A stretch of 29,944 nucleotides of DNA. Source: JBAZMA01 sp041649995 (GTDB taxonomy: Bacteria > Omnitrophota > Gorgyraeia > Velamenicoccales > Velamenicoccaceae). The notes beneath the pieces are model-generated. The model saw only the letters and a program-made list of their open reading frames with translations, did not search any database and was not told the DNA's origin. Shown here one piece after another: positions 8,132 through 14,212 of the stretch (its first letter is position 1; every line of letters begins with the position of its first letter). The DNA is taken from positions 1-29,944 of the forward strand of contig JBAZMA010000020.1 in NCBI GenBank assembly GCA_041649995.1, written 5' to 3'. A program made the translations under genes and the position numbers.

Positions 8132-8146
8132 AAAAAACCAAATTAC

Positions 8147-9196
8147 ATGACGACCGCCATGAAGATATTCACACTGATCGACACGATCGGATGGAGTCCG
8201 CGGAAGAAAGCGCTGATCACGCTCGGGCTCGCGGGGCTCACGCGCACCGGCGGAGAGAGTCCGGCGAGTCTTCTCGCGATGTACCAGTGTCTGTTTCGCG
8301 AGTTCTTCGAGATCGCGGTCGAACCGTACACGGTCGTCACGATCTTCGTCTGCGGCAGTTACGACTGGGGGAGATGCGCGTCGACGAGCGAGATATACGC
8401 AGTTTCGAAGAACGAGTGGCATGATGCTCCTGACTTGCCTGAACCACGTTGCGGACATGGCATCGCGTTCGCTGATGGTCGTGTCTTCGTGTTCGGTGGT
8501 TTGACTCCTGGTGGATACACGAACACATGCGACACGTTTTCGATTTCCGGGAACAAGTGGGAAGTGATTCCACCGATGTCAAACAAGAGGAGTCACCCAG
8601 GCGTCGCAGTCGTCGGTGATCGCATCTTCGTCATCGGTGGAGGGAATGACTGGAACGTTATTCTTGATTCAGTTGAAGTTTACAAAGTTTCGGGGAACAC
8701 ATGGACAGCACCAGGCGTCGTTGCACCGATGCCAACTCAGAGGTACGATTTTGGAGTTGCGGTCATCGGAAACCGCATCTTCACATTCGGTGGTTACGGT
8801 GGCACTCTCGCACTGACCTGTGTTGAGGTTCATGACACGGAGACGAACACGTGGACGAAACTCTCGCCGATGCCCACCGCTCGTCAGGGAATGGCAGTCG
8901 CCGTCATCGGTCATCAAATCTGGTGCTTTGGTGGATTCAACTGTGGCATGTACCTTGACGTGATCGAGGTGTTTGACGTGGACAATAACGGGTGGACCAC
9001 GTCCAAGTTCAAGATGACATCACCAAGGCACGGAGCGAAGGCAGTGGTCATTGGTGGAATGGTCTGGATCATCGGCGGTTCTTCAGGCAGTGAACCACGC
9101 GACCTGGTTGAAATCCTCGATCCGGAGACTGGCACGTGGACCAACGCGCCAAGCATGCACAGCCCGCGATATAATCATGCAGCGGTCGCGTTCTGA
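8147..9196 (+). CDS. kelch-repeat protein 4 of the tandem array
   Basis: The 349-residue copy closes the array. It has the MTTAMKIF start, the ESPASLLA module, and six blades with their own loop sequences (GSYDWGRC, GGGNDWNVI, GGYGGTLALTC, GGFNCGMY). Two loops are one residue longer than in copies 1-3, which accounts for the extra length. The last blade ends PRYNHAAVAF, almost the same as copy 2, so the 3' ends of copies 2 and 4 are closest and suggest exchange between them. A C10 tract follows 14 bases after the stop. Confidence 0.88.
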   Translation: MTTAMKIFTLIDTIGWSPRKKALITLGLAGLTRTGGESPASLLAMYQCLFREFFEIAVEPYTVVTIFVCGSYDWGRCASTSEIYAVSKNEWHDAPDLPEPRCGHGIAFADGRVFVFGGLTPGGYTNTCDTFSISGNKWEVIPPMSNKRSHPGVAVVGDRIFVIGGGNDWNVILDSVEVYKVSGNTWTAPGVVAPMPTQRYDFGVAVIGNRIFTFGGYGGTLALTCVEVHDTETNTWTKLSPMPTARQGMAVAVIGHQIWCFGGFNCGMYLDVIEVFDVDNNGWTTSKFKMTSPRHGAKAVVIGGMVWIIGGSSGSEPRDLVEILDPETGTWTNAPSMHSPRYNHAAVAF

Positions 9197-9210
9197 CGTT
9201 CCACGCGACG

Positions 9211-9220
9211 CCCCCCCCCC
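9211..9220. repeat. C10 homopolymer after the kelch array
   Basis: Ten consecutive C bases lie 14 bases beyond the stop of the last kelch gene. Similar G tracts follow two other plus-strand genes at 12432 and 25381. Confidence 0.9.
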
Positions 9221-9314
9221 ATCGCGCAATGTGTGCACGATCCTCGCACGATGATGAAGTGACCACCACAACACCAACGCAAAATGTGGGTAAACTCCAG
9301 TGTTCATTTTCGGG

Positions 9315-9632
9315 TCATGTGTGTGGATGTACAGTTTGTGCCCGCCGGTGACGATATACTAGCCACGCGATCGCCGCGCATATGCCCGCCGCGGGCGCCA
9401 GTTCAACACGGAGATCCCACGAAACGACATACAACCACTTCACGAATATGCCGTATAACAGGACGACGAGGAACGTGTGTATGCCCGCGTATACGATCCC
9501 GGCCATTCCCGGGATCGGGTCGATACACTTGCTGACCACGAGTGTCATCGCGAAACCGACGACAGCGCGATACACTACCAAACACGCGGTCACTACGCTG
9601 GCAGACGACATATCAGTGTTGGATGGTACCAT
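9315..9632 (-). CDS. small membrane protein, three predicted helices
   Basis: The 105-residue product from the ATG at 9630-9632 has hydrophobic segments near residues 12-35, 43-70 and 80-95 and a basic tail (YRHRRAQTVHPHT). A second ATG at residue 8 (MSSASVV) is a possible start. It is divergent from the ankyrin gene at 9702 and converges with the last kelch gene. Codons are ordinary for the window. No family is recognised; a role in host membranes or the virion is possible. Confidence 0.62.
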   Translation of the reverse strand: MVPSNTDMSSASVVTACLVVYRAVVGFAMTLVVSKCIDPIPGMAGIVYAGIHTFLVVLLYGIFVKWLYVVSWDLRVELAPAAGICAAIAWLVYRHRRAQTVHPHT

Positions 9633-9701
9633 TATGCGAATTTTATTTTCGTTTTTCTTCGTGCCAATTTATTGCCCCCAATTAGATTGCGGGAAAAAAC
9701 G

Positions 9702-10526
9702 ATGAAACGCACGCGAAGCCCCGACGATCTCAACGGCCCCGAGCACACCCCACGCAGCGCGGCGAGCACCGCCGAGCTGACGGACAGACTCTGGATCGCC
9801 GCCGAAAACCAAGATGTCATTTCCATCGTGGCACTCACGCGCGCCGGCGCCGATCCCAACGCTGTCCGCGATGGCGGTTCCATACTGACCGCGGCATTGC
9901 GCATCGATGACCACACGCACGACGCGGTCACCGCGTTACTCGACGCGGGCGCTGATCCGAACTTGGAGATCCCACCGAATGCGCGCGGCAATAGTTGGGG
10001 CAGTGTTCTGTCATGTGCAGTTTACTGCGACCATCCATCGATCGTGCGCCTGCTGTTGGCCCGAGGTGCGCAGCCACACATGGACGCATTGCGCAAAGCG
10101 TGCACTTGGAAACACATCGGAGACGCGGAGGCCCTCATATGCGCTGGATGTCGTATCGATGTCGCCACGGAGCCAACTATTAGCGACTTGCTCGACCATG
10201 TGTCTTTCGGTCTTCCATTTCACGGCACGACGCGCGAGCATCGGGTTCGCGAATTTGCCACGCTGTTTGTCCGTGCCGGCGCCCGGATCGACACGCAGAC
10301 ACAACACCGGTTTCCTGGGTTGGATGAAGTGGTGACCGACATCCACAACGAACGACAGATCGCAAAGCGGACAGCGAGTACATTCATCGCTGGTTGCGCT
10401 GTGCCCGTGGAGGACAGTCCCGCGGCGCTTCTCGCCGGGTTTCCCGAGATCGCAGGGTTCATCGCGTTCCACTCGCTGGATCCGGTGTGCACGGCCAGGG
10501 TCAATCGCCGGCCCGAGCTACCATGA
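9702..10526 (+). CDS. ankyrin-repeat protein with C-terminal SPAxLL module
   Basis: The 274-residue protein has ankyrin helices of the form ALxxAGADPN at residues 44-53, 78-87 and 117-124, with a degenerate RAGARID near 191-197. Residues 238-257 carry DSPAALLAGFPEIAGF, resembling the N-terminal module of the kelch proteins and the C-terminus of the second ankyrin protein in this window. Both ankyrin proteins end PELP. Ankyrin domains bind proteins; in poxviruses, C-terminal F-box-like motifs on such proteins recruit ubiquitin ligases, which is the analogy drawn here. The ATG at 9702 follows GGGAAAAAACG. The frame is open further upstream but overlaps the divergent gene. Confidence 0.83.
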   Translation: MKRTRSPDDLNGPEHTPRSAASTAELTDRLWIAAENQDVISIVALTRAGADPNAVRDGGSILTAALRIDDHTHDAVTALLDAGADPNLEIPPNARGNSWGSVLSCAVYCDHPSIVRLLLARGAQPHMDALRKACTWKHIGDAEALICAGCRIDVATEPTISDLLDHVSFGLPFHGTTREHRVREFATLFVRAGARIDTQTQHRFPGLDEVVTDIHNERQIAKRTASTFIAGCAVPVEDSPAALLAGFPEIAGFIAFHSLDPVCTARVNRRPELP

Positions 10527-10545
10527 ACGCTGTTTTGCTGGTCAC

Positions 10546-10552
10546 CAATTGA
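10546..10552 (+). promoter_or_regulatory. CAATTGA motif before the zinc-ribbon gene
   Basis: CAATTGA lies 37 bases upstream of the ATG at 10590, in the 63-base gap after the ankyrin gene. Confidence 0.4.
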
Positions 10553-10589
10553 CACGCTCAACCAACAAACACCGAAACAGTGGAACGAC

Positions 10590-10880
10590 ATGTCAACTAC
10601 CAATGTGTGTTCCTATTGCAACATCCCAGTGCCCGGCTGCGCGACCAAACGCAGACTCGTTGGTTCGTGGTTTGGGCTCCTGTGCAGTGCGTGCGCCAAG
10701 AAATACGACGACGAACCAGAGCGTAACAAATGTGCGAGTTGTGGCGCCACCGTAGATGGACGCATTTGCGATTATCGATTCATCGGAATCATTATGAACC
10801 CGCTGTGCGAAACGTGTGCCCGGGAGTATGACACCCACCACGCAAACTTGATGGTTCGCATGACGTCGAATCCACACTGA
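10590..10880 (+). CDS. double zinc-ribbon protein, 96 aa
   Basis: Four CxxC knuckles occur as two equal pairs: C7/C10 with C32/C35, and C48/C51 with C73/C76. Each pair is separated by exactly 21 residues, so this is a duplicated zinc-ribbon-like unit. Each second knuckle is followed by a similar segment (CSACAKKYD and CETCAREYD). Such small proteins may act in transcription, in ubiquitin-related binding, or as structural factors, but nothing here decides. It follows the ankyrin gene on the same strand. Confidence 0.72.
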   Translation: MSTTNVCSYCNIPVPGCATKRRLVGSWFGLLCSACAKKYDDEPERNKCASCGATVDGRICDYRFIGIIMNPLCETCAREYDTHHANLMVRMTSNPH

Positions 10881-10989
10881 CAACGCTCGCCAGTGTCTGC
10901 CTAAAATTGAACAAAAACAACGTCCACAATTGCATGCACACGTGAATCTGCACGTTGCGTTCTATTTTTTTTATTTTCGCCCCCCACGG

Positions 10990-11187
10990 TCAGGTGTCGC
11001 TCGCCAGGACGCACGCGCAGCACTTCATGCAGCACGTGCAATCGCTGCATTTGCAGCAGTTGCGACACCAGCCACTCTCTCCGCAGCAGTCCGACGCGGA
11101 ACAACAGCAGACCACACAACGCATGCACGGGCTGTGATCGCCGCTGCACCCACCATTGCACATGCACCCAGGAACGCAGTTGCCCAT
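10990..11187 (-). CDS. cysteine-rich metallothionein-like miniprotein
   Basis: The 65-residue product contains 21 cysteines, many as CC, CxC or CCC (for example CVVCCCSASDCC and CSDCTCCMKCCACV). This is metallothionein-like in density, although it matches no specific class. The N-terminus MGNC fits an N-myristoylation site with an adjacent palmitoylatable Cys. The ATG at 11185-11187 is preceded on the minus strand by CCAATTG at 11221-11227, the recurrent promoter motif, which supports expression. Metal binding or a lipid-anchored cysteine-rich protein are the main options. A plus-strand frame over the same DNA is judged a shadow. Confidence 0.6.
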   Translation of the reverse strand: MGNCVPGCMCNGGCSGDHSPCMRCVVCCCSASDCCGESGWCRNCCKCSDCTCCMKCCACVLASDT

Positions 11188-11383
11188 GTTTCGTTTTTGG
11201 TTTTCCGAATCTTATTTCGTCAATTGGCCATACGTCTGAAAAATCTATTTTCATGTGTCCGTCACCGGAATCCGCAATTGCGTCGTGCGCGGGTTTGCAT
11301 TTGGGTTTTTTTGCATGTGATGCCCCCGTCGTTTATTTCGGAGTTTTAAGTCCAGCGTGTTTTGATCGGTATCCCGCGGGTGA

Positions 11384-11710
11384 TCACGTTGGCAGGTCGC
11401 ACATGCATACCAATGTCCCGCTGAAAAAAAACCCACTAGCCGGCCACGCCCAGACCTGGCACGACGGGAACTCCATCTCGTCGAAGAACTCGCCGATTGT
11501 GCGATAGTGGCTTAACTGCCCCATGGTCACGGTAGCATCGTATTTGACGAAGATTTCCAAGGCCCGGCGCTGTTCAAAGGGCGACCACCAGCGCCTTGTC
11601 CACCATTCGTTGTTGGCGAATTTGTATTCGATGGTACCATCGGCTAGGTGATATGCCCCGGAGAGCTCGATTTTCACGTCCCGGATCTCGTCGAGCACCG
11701 GCGGCAACAT
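11384..11710 (-). CDS. unknown protein, inverted paralogue of the gene at 11961, N-terminally shortened
   Basis: The 108-residue product contains LDEIRDVKI, EWWTRRWWSPFEQRRALEI, TIGEFFD and CQVWAW, all matched in order by the plus-strand gene at 11961. Similarity appears to continue upstream of the ATG (SRPYHG against SRTFCF in the partner), but the frame has a TAA at 11741-11743 and no earlier ATG. The original N-terminus of about 30-40 residues therefore seems lost. The tryptophan-rich core suggests a compact fold; no known family is recognised. It may be a working short version or a decaying copy. Confidence 0.6.
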   Translation of the reverse strand: MLPPVLDEIRDVKIELSGAYHLADGTIEYKFANNEWWTRRWWSPFEQRRALEIFVKYDATVTMGQLSHYRTIGEFFDEMEFPSCQVWAWPASGFFFSGTLVCMCDLPT

Positions 11711-11925
11711 GCCGTGGTATGGTCTTGAACCGGCGGTGTCTTAATTCAGTCCCGGGAAGTTTGGCAACGCAGTGGCTGTCGTGGGAATGCACTGCGTCGC
11801 AACTTCGCGGGTTTCTGGCACCCCGGACACACAAACTTTATCAGTCATTTTTTTACAATCTTCCTTTGCTTTTTTTTTCCACGCTACTCAATTCGCGGCG
11901 CCTGAAAATATCCGGATCAACCCGA

Positions 11926-11932
11926 CAATTGG
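11926..11932 (+). promoter_or_regulatory. CAATTGG motif before the frameshifted paralogue
   Basis: CAATTGG lies 28 bases before the ATG at 11961, which itself is in a strong eukaryotic context (CCACCATGG). Confidence 0.45.
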
Positions 11933-11960
11933 TATCGAAACGAAACAAAAGCAAACCACC

Positions 11961-12412
11961 ATGGGCACGACTACCAAAACTCCGCCATCCGAGACCGTCG
12001 ACGGGCTCAGCAAGAACACGCTCGTCTACGACGTGTTTGCGCCATCGCGCACATTCTGCTTCCAGCGCGTGCCGGCGTTTGTCGAGATCCGGGACGTGCC
12101 GATCGTAAAGTGCGATACGCAGCCGTGCATTGGCGATCGCAAGCGTGTGACATGGCGCACCACGGAGACCTGGACGAGGCACCGGTTCATGCCATTCCAG
12201 CAACGCTGGGATCTGGAGATTCGCGCAGAGTACGTGAATGGCCACCCTCCGGAACGGAGATTCGGCGCACCGTCGGTGAAATTTTCGACTCCCCGGTATA
12301 CTGCGCGTGCCAAGTCTGGGCGTATGCGGTCGACGTGCCCGAGTGTCGTTGGGCGAGCACCCAGGACGTCAACGTGGTTGCCCGTGGTGAACTCTCTTGT
12401 CTGGTGCGGTGA
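11961..12412 (+). pseudogene. frameshifted copy of the 11384 protein family
   Basis: The ATG at 11961 opens a frame whose residues up to about 12245 match the minus-strand paralogue (VEIRDVPI, TETWTRHRFMPFQQRWDLEI). The match then stops in that frame and resumes in the -1 frame, which reads TVGEIFD and CQVWAY and ends at a TGA at 12410-12412. Counting from LEI to FD gives 27 residues in both proteins, so a one-base loss near CCACCCTCC (about 12242-12250) explains it. No XXXYYYZ slippery heptamer is visible there. It is either a recent pseudogene or a sequencing error; programmed frameshifting is less likely. Without repair the original frame ends at 12422. Confidence 0.65.
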
Positions 12413-12431
12413 CCACACGTAAAGCACACAC

Positions 12432-12441
12432 GGGGGGGGGG
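12432..12441. repeat. G10 homopolymer
   Basis: Ten consecutive G bases lie 20 bases after the repaired end of the preceding gene and 32 bases before the next ATG. Confidence 0.9.
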
Positions 12442-12452
12442 TTACACGCAGA

Positions 12453-12460
12453 CAATTGGA
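12453..12460 (+). promoter_or_regulatory. CAATTGGA motif before the SLOG gene
   Basis: The motif ends 13 bases before the ATG at 12474, which favours that ATG over a TTG lying inside the motif itself. Confidence 0.45.
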
Positions 12461-12473
12461 ATACACCGATCGG

Positions 12474-12872
12474 ATGGAAAAGTTTGCGCCACTCAAACTT
12501 CTCGTGTGCGGATCGCGGACCTGGACCGATCGCGCCAGGATCGTAGCCACTCTATCCGCGTATCCGCCCGGCACTGCGGTCGTGCACGGCGGCAACGGTA
12601 CCGTGGTGCGTGGACGGATTGTCGCCGGGGCCGACCTCATGGCCGCCGAGGTTGCGCGCGAACTCGGCATGCGCACGATCTGCTACAACGCGGATTGGGC
12701 CGGTGCGGGCTTGGCTGCGGGACCGGCGCGAAACGAACGCATGCTCGTCCGGGAGAAGCCGTCGCTGGTCATCGCGTTCGTGCGGGGTCCACTGTTCAAA
12801 TCGAAGGGCACGCGCGATTGCGCCACGAGGGCGCGTCGGCATGGTATTCGTGTCCAGATCGTGAATGATTGA
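12474..12872 (+). CDS. SLOG-domain protein, DUF2493 / YspA-like
   Basis: The 132-residue protein has the motif set of the DUF2493 (YspA core) branch of the SLOG superfamily. LLVCGSRTW (9-17) is the first strand with the Gly-Ser-Arg loop, VVHGGNG (36-42) the second loop, and GADLMAAEVARELG the helix after GAD. GPARNERML (83-91) and KGTRDCATRARRHGI (111-125) follow. SLOG domains are Rossmann-like and are predicted to bind nucleotides or nucleotide-derived signals. DUF2493 members are common in phages and occur in some large viruses. The protein is a single domain of expected size. A role in nucleotide sensing or processing is inference. Confidence 0.8.
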   Translation: MEKFAPLKLLVCGSRTWTDRARIVATLSAYPPGTAVVHGGNGTVVRGRIVAGADLMAAEVARELGMRTICYNADWAGAGLAAGPARNERMLVREKPSLVIAFVRGPLFKSKGTRDCATRARRHGIRVQIVND

Positions 12873-12948
12873 AATGTGCACACAGTGGTTTTATCGCAAA
12901 AGCATCGACGCGTTTACATTGCATGCTCTGATGTGTTCGTGGTCTACG

Positions 12949-13962
12949 TCAAATCGCCACCGCTGCACAAAACGTGTCACCGAGCTGATCTGGCACCCCG
13001 GCCATCTCGGTGCACCTCCCGGTTTTGGGGTCATACATCTCGATCGTGCCGGCAAACTTCAGTCCGACGCGTCCATGGTCCACGGTTCCGCCGACGATCC
13101 AAATGTTTCCCGCGATGGCGACGGCGGATGCCCCGCTCCTCGGCTGCTTCAGCCCCCCGGAGCATACGCTCCACGCGTCACGTGCGATGTCGTAGGCGGC
13201 GATTGCCCGGACGCGAACTCCGCGGTGCTCTCCACCCAAAAACCAAATTTTCTGACCGGCGATGACCACAGCGGACCGGAAAATCGGCCGGGGCCTCGGT
13301 GCTAGTTCTTTTATGGCGCCGGACGCAAGGTCGATCGCAACAAAATTTACGTGTCCGCCGTGGGGATTCCCGCTAAACACGTACACCGCCCGCTCGTCGG
13401 CAATGACGGTTTCGACCGTGTCGCCTTCACATGGTTCGGTTCGCTGCACCAGCGACCTTCCGCGTTCGGTCGCCGTATCGTAGACGGTCGCGCGACACAC
13501 ATTTCCCCCGCAACCGACGACCGAAACGACTCGTCCGCCCGGTAGACCGGCGTGGTACGCCGGCCCGCCGCACTGCATGTACGCAGTCGATGTCACCGAG
13601 CCGTCGGCGATCAGTTGGAGCTCGTGTATATTCCCGAAACGCGAGACGCGAAAAACCCGGTTGTCCGTCGCGCCAACAGAGACCAGGCGGGCGTCGGGAT
13701 ACGTGCCATGTGAAATCCCCACAGCATCGGACCATTCACACCGGAGCGTGTCAAACACCGCGTATGCGTAGTCGGACATGACCACGATCTGCGGCGGGTC
13801 GACCACGAGCTCGCCGATGTCGTGCATCAAGTACGTGTCCTGCGCCAGTCCCGTCGCGGGGCTTTCGGGCGAGAGTATGGCGCGGAGGAGCGTGAGCACC
13901 GACGCTTTTTGGGCTTTGCGTGCGGCGCCATCTTCTTCGCGATGTGGACGGCTGGTCTTCAT
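12949..13962 (-). CDS. divergent kelch-like protein 5
   Basis: The 337-residue protein ends with blades in which the kelch pattern is clear (KIWFLGG with AAYDIARDAW, and NIWIVGG with IEMYDPKTGRC), while earlier blades are degenerate. Its N-terminus contains SPESPATGLA followed by HDIGELVV, aligning without gaps with ESPASLLA and FFEIAV of the tandem kelch proteins, so it is a distant relative. The ATG at 13960-13962 is used; a TTG upstream lies in a leader (TTGACCGCGAAA) that also occurs before the gene starting at 3317. Palindromic element copy 3 lies about 80 bases upstream. It is on the opposite strand from the array and regulated differently. Confidence 0.75.
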   Translation of the reverse strand: MKTSRPHREEDGAARKAQKASVLTLLRAILSPESPATGLAQDTYLMHDIGELVVDPPQIVVMSDYAYAVFDTLRCEWSDAVGISHGTYPDARLVSVGATDNRVFRVSRFGNIHELQLIADGSVTSTAYMQCGGPAYHAGLPGGRVVSVVGCGGNVCRATVYDTATERGRSLVQRTEPCEGDTVETVIADERAVYVFSGNPHGGHVNFVAIDLASGAIKELAPRPRPIFRSAVVIAGQKIWFLGGEHRGVRVRAIAAYDIARDAWSVCSGGLKQPRSGASAVAIAGNIWIVGGTVDHGRVGLKFAGTIEMYDPKTGRCTEMAGVPDQLGDTFCAAVAI

Positions 13963-14016
13963 AATTTTTGGTTTCGCGGTCAACGACTTTTTTTTATTTT
14001 TTCGAAAATATTTATT

Positions 14017-14060
14017 TTGACAACAAATAATTATTTAAATACGTCATAATTATGACGTCA
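14017..14060 (-). promoter_or_regulatory. palindromic upstream element, copy 3
   Basis: TTGACAACA is followed by an AT-rich block and a perfect 18-base palindrome at 14041-14058 running into TGACGTCA (14053-14060). About 33 bases here are identical to copy 2, though the two genes are unrelated. A separate 12-base palindrome CCACCGCGGTGG lies at 14095-14106 in the same divergent gap. Confidence 0.6.
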
Positions 14061-14153
14061 AAATATGGGGATGTCCGGACCGCGACAGTGGACACCACCG
14101 CGGTGGGTGACGTTCACATAGGCCACCGATCCCGAAAATTTACATACGAGATC

Positions 14154-14159
14154 CAATTG
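14154..14159 (+). promoter_or_regulatory. CAATTG motif before the F-box gene
   Basis: CAATTG lies 53 bases upstream of the ATG at 14213 and is followed by AAAAAATATCTCG, which resembles the AAAATATCTTCG of the kelch leaders, here on the other side of the motif. Confidence 0.4.
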
Positions 14160-14212
14160 TTAAAAAATATCTCGACCAAATATCTTTTTAAAATATAAAA
14201 ACGAAAAACGAC

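Larger units (their letters stand above)
4786..9196 (+). repeat. tandem array of four kelch gene copies with their promoters
   Basis: Four direct repeats of about 1.05-1.1 kb each contain a complete kelch gene and, for copies 2-4, a conserved 50-85 base upstream leader. Long stretches are identical in all copies, such as the DNA encoding GNTWTAPGVVAPMPT and ETNTWTKLSPMPTA. Differences are clustered in short segments. This indicates recent amplification, perhaps maintained by gene conversion. Confidence 0.92.

Noticed and set aside
4786..9196. The regular repeats could be a CRISPR-like array
   Set aside because: The repeats are long in-frame kelch genes with 1.05-1.1 kb period; there are no short repeats with unique spacers.
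10930..11349. Plus-strand frame over the cysteine-rich gene
   Set aside because: It is Ala/His/Arg-rich, typical for the complement of Cys codons, and no promoter motif precedes it; the minus-strand frame has an ATG and the CCAATTG motif.
12230..12260. Programmed -1 ribosomal frameshift in the 11961 gene
   Set aside because: No slippery heptamer of the XXXYYYZ type and no clear downstream structure are visible; a one-base loss explains the alignment more simply.
4612..14058. The palindromes as transcription terminators or polyadenylation hairpins
   Set aside because: Two of the three copies lie in divergent gaps with no gene ending there, and the distance to the minus-strand ATG is similar in all three.
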